Notes: generated by a model from the sequence alone, not told the origin. DNA of 64,000 nucleotides from JAKAXS01 sp965279065 (GCA_965279065.1 OZ257134.1:620001-684000); one strand, 5' to 3'. Positions 17,266 to 25,820 are shown, counted from the first letter of the stretch. Numbers and translations are program-made.

Positions 17266-17329
17266 GCCCGGTGCGGGTCCTTTGGAGAGAGCGTGTTGCG
17301 TTCACTTAGCAGGGATGCGGGCCGAACGG

Positions 17330-17788
17330 CTACGTCCGCGCCTTGGGCGCGGCGCCGTCATCGTGCTCCGGCCGGTGCTGCGTCTGCCACGCCGCTCCCA
17401 GGTCCTTGAGCTCACCCTCGACGCACTCGACGTCCAGCCGGATGGCCGCGCCGCCCGAGAACGTCAGCGTCAGCACGCCGCCGGGAGCCGCCGTCTCTTC
17501 GAACGCGATCGCCAGGAGCGAAAGCACCCTGTCGCTGTCATTGGGCTGAAATCCCGTCACCTTGGCGCCGAGCACCCTTTCGAACCGCACGCCACAGCGC
17601 CGACGGGTCAGAGCCTGGCCGGCCGTGGCCACGCTGGCCTCCCAGTCGAAGCGGTTGGCGACGGCCACGAACCGCTTCTCGGCCTTGAGGTAGGTCATGT
17701 CGGCCGCCCGCACCACCGCGTCCTGCAGGTTGGCGGAGAACACGGCCAGGTCTTCGGCGTCGAAGGCGATCAACTTGAGGTCGGTCAT
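17330..17788 (-). CDS. DUF2948 family protein
   Basis: The 152-residue product matches DUF2948, an alphaproteobacterial family usually located just upstream of hisD. Recognisable parts are DLKLIAFDAEDLAV at the N-terminus, KRFVAVANRFDWE and LSLLAIAFE. ATG 17788 with GGAA upstream is preferred to earlier in-frame starts. In relatives the gene before it is often murA; here the cluster ends and a beta-barrel gene is read divergently. Function unknown. Confidence 0.85.
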   Translation of the reverse strand: MTDLKLIAFDAEDLAVFSANLQDAVVRAADMTYLKAEKRFVAVANRFDWEASVATAGQALTRRRCGVRFERVLGAKVTGFQPNDSDRVLSLLAIAFEETAAPGGVLTLTFSGGAAIRLDVECVEGELKDLGAAWQTQHRPEHDDGAAPKART

Positions 17789-18124
17789 TTGCAGCATTCC
17801 GGCTCTGCGGTGAGCGCGAGTGATAGCCGCGAGGGCGTCCAGGCGCAAGAAACTCCAGTCTCAGTGGCCATTTACGCATCACGACGTATGCGTCCCGCTT
17901 GAGTCGGCTACCGCCAAATCGTTAACGGAAGGCCCACCGCGCATCGTTGCCAAAGAAGCACAGCGCACTGATTCGGCGACCCATTCCGCCAGTCAAGAGG
18001 TGACGAGAATCGCGAATCGCGGCTCCGTGAACGAGAACCGAGCAGGAAGCATCTGTTTTGCGCGTGGCTTGGACTTCGGAATTCGCGCCGGCGCTCTGTC
18101 GGCTGATGCACAGTGAGGACAGAC
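17789..18124. other. Divergent intergenic region
   Basis: These 336 bases separate the DUF2948-hisD operon (minus) from the outer-membrane protein gene (plus). Overlapping short frames exist in both directions but have biased, mirror-like composition and no ribosome binding sites. GTGAGGA just before 18125 belongs to the downstream gene. No repeat or RNA gene seen. Confidence 0.5.
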
Positions 18125-18832
18125 ATGAAAAAGACAGTAGCGCGCCTGTTGACGGCCGGCCTGCTTGCCTGCAGCGCCGGAATAGCTCTTGCCGACGGCA
18201 TCCCGACTGCCGCCAACGTCGCGGAAGCCCCCATCGGCGCCAACGACTGGCGCGGCTTCTTCGTCTCGGCCAGCATCGGTTATGGTTTCGGCAACTCTTC
18301 ATTCGAGGTGGGGCCCAATAAGGCCGATTACGATCCCGACGGCTTCCAGGGCGCGGTCGGTCTTGGTTACGACTTTATGGTCCGTGACAATTGGGTCCTC
18401 GGCGTCTTCACCGACTACACGTTCGGCGAGCAGGATGACAAGTTCACCCTCGTCGGCATTGATACCAAGGGCGAACTGGATGATATCTGGGCCGTTGGCG
18501 GCCGCGCCGGTGTTATCATTCACAAGGATCTCTTGCTTTACGGAACGGTTGGCTACACCCGCGCCGAAGCGACGCTGTCGAATGCCGCAGCTAAAGCTTC
18601 AGAAGACATCGACGGATACTTCGTCGGCGTAGGCCTCGAGCGTCTGCTTTGCAGCAATCTGTATCTCAAGGGTGAGTATCGCTATTCAGATTTCGAGGAT
18701 GTCAAAGATAACACCGGTGGCGGCTGCGGCCCGGCCTGCGATGTCAAAAACGAAAACGACGATCACTCGATCCGCATCGGCCTAGCCTACAAGTTCGGCG
18801 GCCGCCGCGAAGAGGCTGCGCCTCTCAAGTAA
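18125..18832 (+). CDS. Outer membrane beta-barrel protein (Omp25/OmpA-like porin family)
   Basis: ATG 18125, preceded by GAGGA, begins a signal peptide ending near GIALADG. The 235-residue protein has alternating amphipathic beta strands of an eight-stranded barrel. Typical opening and closing segments are WRGFFVSASIGYGFG, GLGYDFMV, NWVLGVFTDY, GGRAGVIIHKDLLLYGTVGYTRAE (in parts) and a C-terminal strand IRIGLAYKFGG. An extracellular loop with two Cys (GGCGPACDV) may form a disulfide. The gene is followed by a terminator and is probably monocistronic. Confidence 0.88.
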   Translation: MKKTVARLLTAGLLACSAGIALADGIPTAANVAEAPIGANDWRGFFVSASIGYGFGNSSFEVGPNKADYDPDGFQGAVGLGYDFMVRDNWVLGVFTDYTFGEQDDKFTLVGIDTKGELDDIWAVGGRAGVIIHKDLLLYGTVGYTRAEATLSNAAAKASEDIDGYFVGVGLERLLCSNLYLKGEYRYSDFEDVKDNTGGGCGPACDVKNENDDHSIRIGLAYKFGGRREEAAPLK

Positions 18833-18862
18833 GCCAAACGATAAACTATAGAGTTTACGAAA

Positions 18863-18887
18863 AGGGTCGCTTTCAGCGGCCCTTTTT
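18863..18887 (+). terminator. Rho-independent terminator
   Basis: An AGGGTCGCT / AGCGGCCCT hairpin (one G-U pair) is followed directly by a run of five T, 30 bases after the outer-membrane protein stop. Confidence 0.85.
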
Positions 18888-19351
18888 GTTTGCTCGAACT
18901 AACGCCTAGGCGCGCTATGCGTGAAAATAAATCGGCATCGGGCGGAGGCCAATTGGGATCAAACTTAAAAAAGAATTAGCCGACCGCAAAAAATGGAAGC
19001 CACTGATTAACATAGGAAAAGTAGGTAGGTGGCATCGCCAGCATGGTTGCCGATCTGTTAATGCGAGAAACTATACAGGTTATGAAATAGGTTGTTCCGG
19101 CGAAAAACAATATGGCATGCGTCGCAAGCCTTCACGAATTGCTAGCACTACGATGAAACATTGATGGAAGCTCGCATCGAATTCTTTTCTCTTCGCATTT
19201 CGCAATTCGAACTTTTCGCCACTTCGTTTTCGTCACTGTCGCTTCCGTCAGTATCGCAAATTGATTGATGCAGGCAGAGTTTGGCCAATGCCCGGGACAG
19301 GGACTGTCATCGGCATCAGCGTCACAACCTCTGTCAGCAGGAGTTTTGAGT
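18888..19351. other. AT-rich region upstream of the type I secretion locus
   Basis: About 460 bases with clearly lower GC than average precede the first cargo gene and probably hold its promoter and operators. It contains several very short frames (for example a 34-codon frame from ATG 19164) without convincing ribosome binding sites. I see no clear lux-box-like dyad by eye, although a LuxR regulator is encoded at the other end of the locus. An in-frame upstream extension of the cargo gene to 19265 exists but lacks a ribosome binding site. Confidence 0.45.
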
Positions 19352-20953
19352 ATGTCCATGAGCCAGTTTGCCGCCGCGTATTGCGAGCCGGAAGAACCCC
19401 CGTGCCCTCCCCCGTGCGAGCCTCCCCCGTGCGAGCCGCCCCCATGCGAGCCGCCTCCGTGCGAGCCGCCCCCATGCCCGCCGACGGACTGCGATCCGCC
19501 CCCTTGCCCGCCGCCGACGGACTGCGATCCGCCGCCCCACCACTCCCACTGCGATGACGAATGCGGAGGTACCACAGTGAACAACACAACGAACAACTAC
19601 AACACGGTCATCATCAACAACAACACCAGCCTGATCAACGTCGGCGATGTGAACGTCGACGTGATCGACGACGTTAACGTGTTGAACGATCTCAGCCTGC
19701 TCAACGGCGACATCCTCAACAACGTGTTGAAAGGCGGCATCCTCAACGGTGACAACCTGAACGGTGACATCCTGAGCAACATCCTCACCGGCGACAACAC
19801 GATCCTGTCCGACCTGGTCGACGGCGGTATCCTCACCGACGTCATCGACGGCGGCGTGCTGAACAAAGCCAGCATCCTCTCGGATGTGCTCTCCGGCAAC
19901 AAGCTCGGCGACATTCTGAGCGACAACGAGATCGTCAAGAACGTCCTGTCGGGCGATCTTCTGAGCGACAACAAGGTCGGCAACATCCTGTCCGGCGTCG
20001 TCGGCGTCGACATCATCGACGACGTGCTGTCCAACAACCCGATCACCGGCATCGCCGGCGGTGTGCTGAACGGCGCGACCCTGGATATCGTCAGTGACCT
20101 GGTCGACGTCACGGCCAACCAGAACGCGATCGGCAACATCTTCGCCAGCGTGCTCGACGGTGGCATCCTCAACGACGTGGTCGACGGTGGCGTCGGCGGC
20201 GTCCTGAATGCACCGCTGTCGATCGTCGGTGGCCTCGGCAACATCACGGATGTGGCCGACGTCGGTGGCGTGCTCAACGCCCCATTGTCGATCGTTGGTG
20301 ACCTTGCCGACATCAACAGTGGCGTGTTCGCTCCTTTGACGATCGTCGGAGATCTCATCGACGGCGGCGTGGGTGGCGTGCTGAACGGCAGCCCGCTGTC
20401 GATCATCGGCGATCTTGTCGACGTCAATGGCGGCATTCTTTCCGACGTCGTCGACGGTGGTCTCGGCAACGTGTTCGCCGGGGTCCTCAACGGCAACATA
20501 GTCGGCGATCTGCTCGACGTCGGCGCGGCCACCAACATCATCGGCGGCATCTCCGACGTCGCTGACGTTGGCGGACTGGTCAACACGGCCCTCGGCAGCG
20601 TCGGCATCCTGAGCGGTAGCGAAGGCGTCCTCAACGGTCTGCTGGGCGGCACCAATGTGGTCGGCGACCTGCTCGACGTCGGCGCAACGACCGGTGTCAT
20701 CGCTGGCATCGCCGATGTCGGCGGCATACTCAACGGCCTGCTCGGCGGCGGCAACAACCTTCTCAGCGGCGGCGTGATTGACGCCGTTGCCGGTGACGAT
20801 CTGGTCGGCGGCTTGATCGGCAACGATCTCGTCGGTGCTCACCTGACGGCTACGGTGGACAGCCTCCTTGATCAGCTCGTGGCATCGCCCACGCTGCACG
20901 ACATCGATGCAGTCCACGTCGCCACGGACCTCGTTCACGATCTGATTGGATAA
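19352..20953 (+). CDS. Repetitive protein, candidate type I secretion cargo (Cys/Pro array plus Gly/Leu/Asp/Asn repeats)
   Basis: ATG 19352 has AGGAG eight bases upstream. The 533-residue protein has no signal peptide. Residues 11-71 form a Cys/Pro array with about twelve Cys, including repeated CEPPP units and two TDCDPPP units. Residues 74-95 are Asn/Thr-rich (NNTTNNYNT). From about 95 to the end it is built from degenerate repeats of Leu/Ile/Val, Gly, Asp and Asn (such as GDILNNVL, DGGILTDV and GGVLNAPLSIVGDL), which would suit a beta-solenoid or an adhesin or matrix fibre. No RTX nonapeptides are present. Basic residues and aromatic residues are nearly absent. Immediate neighbours are a second cargo-like gene, a PrtD-type ABC exporter and an HlyD adaptor, which supports export by type I secretion. 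The exact role (adhesion, biofilm, surface layer) is inference. Confidence 0.75.
   Translation: MSMSQFAAAYCEPEEPPCPPPCEPPPCEPPPCEPPPCEPPPCPPTDCDPPPCPPPTDCDPPPHHSHCDDECGGTTVNNTTNNYNTVIINNNTSLINVGDVNVDVIDDVNVLNDLSLLNGDILNNVLKGGILNGDNLNGDILSNILTGDNTILSDLVDGGILTDVIDGGVLNKASILSDVLSGNKLGDILSDNEIVKNVLSGDLLSDNKVGNILSGVVGVDIIDDVLSNNPITGIAGGVLNGATLDIVSDLVDVTANQNAIGNIFASVLDGGILNDVVDGGVGGVLNAPLSIVGGLGNITDVADVGGVLNAPLSIVGDLADINSGVFAPLTIVGDLIDGGVGGVLNGSPLSIIGDLVDVNGGILSDVVDGGLGNVFAGVLNGNIVGDLLDVGAATNIIGGISDVADVGGLVNTALGSVGILSGSEGVLNGLLGGTNVVGDLLDVGATTGVIAGIADVGGILNGLLGGGNNLLSGGVIDAVAGDDLVGGLIGNDLVGAHLTATVDSLLDQLVASPTLHDIDAVHVATDLVHDLIG
19403..19536 (+). repeat. Tandem 15-base coding repeats (CEPPP array)
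   Basis: Imperfect tandem 15-base units of the type TGCGAGCCNCCCCC encode successive CEPPP pentapeptides, then longer variants encoding CPP(P)TDCDPPP. The units differ mainly at third codon positions, which points to selection on the protein rather than very recent expansion. Confidence 0.8.
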
Positions 20954-21061
20954 GCGACTGGCGCGCGCTGCACCCGCGGCGCGCGTCTCTGATTATGTCC
21001 GTAGCAGCCTGATCAGCCGGCGCGGGCAAGGCCATCACGGCCAATAGTAGTGGAGGCGTAA

Positions 21062-22207
21062 ATGATCCAGCAGTCGATCGCGCAGTTCACCCGCAACGCG
21101 CAGAAAGCCTCGTCGATCGTCGACGATGAAAAACTCCCGGACCGCCAGCGCGGGATGTGGAGCTTTTTGACGTGGTCGTTCTTCCTGGCGCAGGCCGTCG
21201 CCGCGCATGAAGCCTTTGCCATGGGCCATGGCGGCGCCGACGCAGGCGCCGATGGCGATGGCACGGCACACGGCGCCGACGATGCGGCTGGCATGAAGGG
21301 CCTGGCTCCAGGATCGATGCTCGGGGTTTCCGGCTTCGACGGCGACGCCGCAGCTGCTGCGCAGTTTGCCGCCGCGATCGCGGCCGGCCTCGTCACGCCT
21401 CAGATGCTCGCTGGCTTCCAGGCGGACCCCGCCCTGTTCCAGGCCTTCGTCGATCAACTCACCGCCGATGGCTCGCACGGAGCTGGCGGATTTTCTGAGA
21501 CGGCCTCAGCGAGTGCTGCTGGCGAACCGGGTGACGGCACGTCACCTTCGACGGGCGGCGAAGATCATCCCGGTCACGGCACCGATCCCGGCACAGACCA
21601 TGGTCCCGGCCACGGCACCATCCCCGATCTGGTCGACGTCATCTCCGGCATTCCGCCGGCCATTCTCGATGACCTGGGCATGATTACCGATAACGTTTTC
21701 GAGCATATCGTCGATCCATTGGTCGACACAGTAAGCAACACCCTCAATGGAACCCTCAATACGCTCGAACACGTTGCCACCAGCGCGCTCCATGCCGTTC
21801 CGGATATCCTGAATGATACGATCAATCTCGTGGCTGCACCTGTCGACACGGTGTTGGGCCTGCTTGGAGCCCCATCAGGCACCCTCGGCAAAGCGACCGA
21901 ACCGTTGATCCAAATCGCCACCCAGGCGACGGACGGCGTTGCTGAAACAGCAGGCAAGCTGCTCAACGTCGTGGGCGATGGCGGGAACTTGGTTTTCGGC
22001 GCCGTGCACTCGCTTACGGCGGTTCTCTCGAACTCCGGTCCCTACAATAATTTCGACCAGAAGTTCGCCAGCGACACCTCTGACACGCCGGACACGACCC
22101 ACGATTCCAACGGCGTGGGCGAAGTGCTTGCCTCGACCGTCGACGTCGCCGACGACCTGATCAAAAATCTGTTTCACGGCAGTTCCAACGACTGGAGCCA
22201 CGGATGA
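21062..22207 (+). CDS. Second candidate type I secretion cargo, His/Gly/Asp-rich
   Basis: ATG 21062 follows GGAGG by five bases. The 381-residue protein starts with a charged helix, then a hydrophobic stretch at about residues 33-53 (WSFLTWSFFLAQAVAA). A Gly/Asp/Ala/His-rich low-complexity part and an alpha-helical Ala/Gly/Leu segment follow. Then come a His/Gly/Asp/Pro-rich linker (HGTDPGTDHGPGHGT; potential metal binding) and a C-terminal half with Leu/Val/Asp/Asn-rich repeats resembling the first cargo. Near the end the motif VDVADDLIKNL resembles the very C-terminus of the first cargo (VHVATDLVHDL). It overlaps the ABC transporter start by four bases (ATGA), so it is translationally coupled to the exporter. 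It may be a second substrate or a membrane-tethered accessory factor. Confidence 0.7.
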   Translation: MIQQSIAQFTRNAQKASSIVDDEKLPDRQRGMWSFLTWSFFLAQAVAAHEAFAMGHGGADAGADGDGTAHGADDAAGMKGLAPGSMLGVSGFDGDAAAAAQFAAAIAAGLVTPQMLAGFQADPALFQAFVDQLTADGSHGAGGFSETASASAAGEPGDGTSPSTGGEDHPGHGTDPGTDHGPGHGTIPDLVDVISGIPPAILDDLGMITDNVFEHIVDPLVDTVSNTLNGTLNTLEHVATSALHAVPDILNDTINLVAAPVDTVLGLLGAPSGTLGKATEPLIQIATQATDGVAETAGKLLNVVGDGGNLVFGAVHSLTAVLSNSGPYNNFDQKFASDTSDTPDTTHDSNGVGEVLASTVDVADDLIKNLFHGSSNDWSHG

Positions 22208-24450
22208 CACCTGTTGAGGGGGCCCTTACGGGCGGGGGGGAACAGGCACTCAACGCGGCGCAGGTTGCGCGCGCGGCGCTGAGGGCAAGCCAGACGTCTG
22301 CGGCACCCAAGCCGGTGCCGCAGAAACCAGCACGCATCAGGCGCTCGCGCCCGGTGCGCCGGCCGGAATCACGTGAACCGCGCGAGCCGCGTGCACCGAT
22401 CTTCGCACCGCTTTTCACCAGGACGTCGGCACGCCTGGCGCAGGCGGCATCAGCCGCCGCGTCGGCCGTTCGCACGCTGCAAGGCCGTGTTGTCACCAGC
22501 GCGGGGGCCTTGCCGGAATCAATTGTCGACCGCGCCGCGGCGTTTCTCCCCAAGGGATCTGCCATGCAGGAACCGGAAATCCAGAGCCCAACGCTGACCC
22601 CGCTTACGCCGACCTCGCCCATCGATGGCCCATCGGCTGTCCCTGGCAAGCAGATCGCCACCGAAGAGCAGGACGGCGACAACCAAGCGCCTCCGCCGTC
22701 AGACCCCATGGCGGAGTGGCGCGCTGTCGCCCGCCGTAACTTCATCACGGTTGGCATCTTCTCCGTCGTCGTCAACCTGCTCATGCTGACGATGCCGGTC
22801 TACCTGTTCCAGATCTCCGACCGCGTGCTGACCAGCCGCAGCCTCGACACGCTGGTGATGCTGTCGGTCCTCGCGCTCATGTTCATCGGCGTCCTGTCGC
22901 TGCTCGATATCCTGCGTCGCCAAGTGCTCGGCGCCCTCTCCACCAAGCTGGAAACCATCCTCGGCGGACCTATCCTCGCCAGCATCGTCACCACCGCGCG
23001 CGCCGGCGATGGCGGCAACATCACGCCGCTGCGCAGCCTGCACGCGGTCAAGAGCTTCATTGCCTCGCCCGTCATGCTGCTGCTGTTCGACGCCCCACTG
23101 GCACCCATCTACCTTGCCGTCGTGTTCCTCATCCATCCCGACCTCGGTTGGATCACCGTCGGTGCCGCGGTCACGCTGGTGACCATCGCCCTGATCAATC
23201 AGCGCGCCACCTCCGTGCCTCTGGGCCAGGCCGGCGCCCACGCCGCCAAGGCCGACGGCCATGCCGAAGCGCTCGCACGCAACTCCCAGGTCATCAACGC
23301 CATGGGGATGCTGAACGAAAGCATCCTGCACTGGGGCCGCGAGCAGGCCCAGGCCCTCACGACGCAATCTGGCGCGCTCGAACGCAACTTCTGGATCAGC
23401 GGTGCCTCCAAGATGGCCCGCCTCATCACGCAGATCGTCATTCTCGGTTGGGGCGCCTACCTTGCCCTCGACGGTCACCTGACGGGCGGCATGATGATCG
23501 CCGCCTCCATCATTGCCGGTCGTGGCCTGCAGCCGTTGGAAGGCATGATCGAAGGCTGGCGCAGCGTCATCCAGACCCGGGCCGCCTATGCCCGCGTCAC
23601 CGCCGCGGTCGATCTGCTGAAGAACGAGCCGCCGCGCCTGCGCCTGCCGCGCCCCACCGGTGCGCTCTCCGTCGATCGGCTGCTCTATCTCCCGGCCGGC
23701 ACGAAAGAGCCGGTGCTCAACGGCGTCAGCTTCGAGCTGAAGCCCGGCGAGTCACTGGCGGTTGTCGGCCCCTCCGGCTCCGGCAAGTCGACGCTGGCCC
23801 GTCTGCTCGTCGGCTGCCTGTTGCCGACCGCCGGCAAGGTCCGCCTCGACGGCACCGAGCTGCGCAACTGGGACCGCCGCCAGTTCGGCGAATACACGGG
23901 CTACCTGCCGCAGGAAGTCGAACTGTTTCCCGGCACCATCAAGGAAAACGTCTGCCGCATGCGCAACGACCTGCCGGACGACCAGGTCTACGAGGCCGCC
24001 CAGCTCACCGACGTGCATGACATGATCGCGCATCTGCCCAGCGGCTATGAAACGCCGCTGGAACGTTCCGGCTCGCCGCTGTCCGGCGGCCAGAAACAGC
24101 GCATCGCCTTGGCCCGAGCCTTCTTCGGCTCACCCTCTCTCGTCGTTCTCGATGAACCCAACTCCAACCTGGACGCTGTCGGCGAACAGGCCCTGACACA
24201 CGCCCTGCGCCGCGCCAAGGAAAAGAAGATCACGGTCGTCGTCGTCACCTTGCGCCCTGCGCTGCTGAGTAACGTCGACAAGGTTCTCATCCTGCGCGGC
24301 GGCCGCGCCGAAGCCTTCGGCCCGCCGCAGGAAGTTCTGCATCGCCTGGTGAAGACCGGCGCGACGACCACCGCCGTACCGCCTTCGACGCCTGCCGCAG
24401 CCAACACCCAGCCGGCGGCACCCGTCGCCGCCGTAGCAACACCCGCATAG
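22204..24450 (+). CDS. Type I secretion ABC exporter, PrtD-like, with N-terminal extension and altered H-loop
   Basis: The 748-residue protein has an N-terminal extension of about 170 disordered residues (Arg/Pro/Ala-rich). A six-helix ABC membrane domain (about 176-450) and an ATPase domain follow, then a Pro/Ala/Thr-rich tail of about 40 residues. Walker A is GPSGSGKST (522-530), the signature LSGGQ begins at 626, and Walker B with LDEP has Asp650 and Glu651. At residue 683 the switch (H-loop) position reads TLRPALL where PrtD-family proteins have THRPALL, so the histidine is Leu (codon TTG 24250-24252). PrtD relatives are normally 550-590 residues. An internal ATG at 22564 could give a shorter protein. 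It is coupled to the upstream cargo gene and followed by the HlyD adaptor 14 bases later. Confidence 0.9.
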   Translation: MTPVEGALTGGGEQALNAAQVARAALRASQTSAAPKPVPQKPARIRRSRPVRRPESREPREPRAPIFAPLFTRTSARLAQAASAAASAVRTLQGRVVTSAGALPESIVDRAAAFLPKGSAMQEPEIQSPTLTPLTPTSPIDGPSAVPGKQIATEEQDGDNQAPPPSDPMAEWRAVARRNFITVGIFSVVVNLLMLTMPVYLFQISDRVLTSRSLDTLVMLSVLALMFIGVLSLLDILRRQVLGALSTKLETILGGPILASIVTTARAGDGGNITPLRSLHAVKSFIASPVMLLLFDAPLAPIYLAVVFLIHPDLGWITVGAAVTLVTIALINQRATSVPLGQAGAHAAKADGHAEALARNSQVINAMGMLNESILHWGREQAQALTTQSGALERNFWISGASKMARLITQIVILGWGAYLALDGHLTGGMMIAASIIAGRGLQPLEGMIEGWRSVIQTRAAYARVTAAVDLLKNEPPRLRLPRPTGALSVDRLLYLPAGTKEPVLNGVSFELKPGESLAVVGPSGSGKSTLARLLVGCLLPTAGKVRLDGTELRNWDRRQFGEYTGYLPQEVELFPGTIKENVCRMRNDLPDDQVYEAAQLTDVHDMIAHLPSGYETPLERSGSPLSGGQKQRIALARAFFGSPSLVVLDEPNSNLDAVGEQALTHALRRAKEKKITVVVVTLRPALLSNVDKVLILRGGRAEAFGPPQEVLHRLVKTGATTTAVPPSTPAAANTQPAAPVAAVATPA

Positions 24451-24464
24451 AAAGGTACGCGATC

Positions 24465-25820
24465 ATGTCCGCGGGCATCCCCTCGCTCAATCAGTGGCAC
24501 CGCAGTGTGCGCTCCAACGTCAAGTGGCCGACCATTTTCGGCCTGACGACTCTCATCGTCTGGGCCGGCGGCTTCGGCGTCTGGGCCGGTATCGCCCCGC
24601 TCGACGGCGCTGTCGTCGCACCAGGCACGTTCGTGGCCACCGGGCAGAACAAACAGATCCAGCATTTCGAGGGCGGCATCATCTCCGAGATGCTTGTCCA
24701 GGAAGGCGACACCGTTGAAAAGGGCCAGCCACTTATCCGCCTCGACGAGACGGCTTCCCGCGCCAAACTGCGTCGCCTCGTCCTGCGCCGCTATCGCCTG
24801 CTCACCATGCAGGCCCGGCTCGATGCCGAAGTCGGCAACCGCGATACGTTTGCAATGCCCGCCGCCCTGGTCGCAGAGCAGGACGATCCGGAGGTTCGCG
24901 TCATCTTCGATCGCCAGCAGAACGAAATGCTGACGCGCCGCGCCAAGCGCATCGCCGAGGAGCAGGTGCTGAGCAAGGAGATCGCCGGCCTGCGCGAAAG
25001 CATCACCGGTTACGGTGCGCAGGTGAAGTCCATCAACACACGCCTCGGCCTGTTCACCGAGGAACTGAAGGACAAGGCCGATCTGCTTGACCGCCAGCTG
25101 GTTCGCAAAACCGAAATTCTAGCCCTCCAGCGCTCCGAAGCCGGCCTCTCGGGCGAACTGGGCGAAACCATGGGCCGCATCGCCGACAGCAACGAGCGCG
25201 TCGCCCGCGCCGAACAGCAGGTGACGCAGATCCGGTCGGCCGCGATCCAGAAATCGGTCGAGGAACTGCGCGAGACGGAAGGCGAACTCGACGACATCCA
25301 GGAACAGATCCGCGCCGCCGAGGACATCCTTAAGCGTACCGAAATCCGGTCGCCGGTCCACGGCGTGATCGTCAAGCTGCACCAGCACACGACGGGCGGC
25401 GTCGTGGCCCCCGGTGCCGTCATCCTTGAGATCCTGCCGGTCAACGACGCACTTCTGATCGAAGCTCGCGTCGCGCCCAACGACATCTCGCACGTGACCT
25501 CGGGACAGGACGCGCTTGTTCGCCTCAGCGCCCTCAATCAGCGCATGACGCCGATGATCAAGGCCAAGGTCGTCTACTTGTCGGCCGACGCGGTGGCGGA
25601 ACAGTCCGTCCAGTACAAGGAGCAGAAACCGTCCGGACGCGACAGCTTCGTGGTGCGCGTCGCCCTCGATGAAGTCGACATCCGCTCAAAGATCACGTCC
25701 TTCCGTGCCACGCCCGGCATGCCGGCCGAGGTCTTCATCAAGACCGGCGAACGCACGTTTTTCGAGTACATGATGCGCCCGGTTCTCGACAGTTTCTCCC
25801 GCGCCTTCCGCGAGCACTGA
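24465..25820 (+). CDS. Type I secretion membrane fusion (adaptor) protein, HlyD family
   Basis: The 451-residue adaptor has a short cytoplasmic N-terminus, one transmembrane helix (about 23-45), then a lipoyl/barrel half (GTFVATGQNKQIQHFEGG region). A long periplasmic coiled-coil hairpin spans about 100-285. The second lipoyl half starts at RSPVHGVIVKLHQHTTGGVV (in parts), and a beta-barrel end follows. This is the PrtE/HlyD pattern. It bridges the ABC exporter to an outer-membrane TolC-like channel; no such channel gene is in the window, so a shared one must be used. The start is ATG 24465, 14 bases after the exporter. Confidence 0.95.
   Translation: MSAGIPSLNQWHRSVRSNVKWPTIFGLTTLIVWAGGFGVWAGIAPLDGAVVAPGTFVATGQNKQIQHFEGGIISEMLVQEGDTVEKGQPLIRLDETASRAKLRRLVLRRYRLLTMQARLDAEVGNRDTFAMPAALVAEQDDPEVRVIFDRQQNEMLTRRAKRIAEEQVLSKEIAGLRESITGYGAQVKSINTRLGLFTEELKDKADLLDRQLVRKTEILALQRSEAGLSGELGETMGRIADSNERVARAEQQVTQIRSAAIQKSVEELRETEGELDDIQEQIRAAEDILKRTEIRSPVHGVIVKLHQHTTGGVVAPGAVILEILPVNDALLIEARVAPNDISHVTSGQDALVRLSALNQRMTPMIKAKVVYLSADAVAEQSVQYKEQKPSGRDSFVVRVALDEVDIRSKITSFRATPGMPAEVFIKTGERTFFEYMMRPVLDSFSRAFREH

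Noticed and set aside
19403..19540. Short tandem repeats that might suggest a CRISPR array
   Set aside because: The units are contiguous 15-base coding repeats without unique spacers, and no cas genes are present.
19334..20938. A 534-codon open frame antisense to the repeat protein
   Set aside because: It exists only because the repeat codons GTC/GAC/GGC read open on both strands; the composition is unnatural (Val/Asp with many His/Gln).
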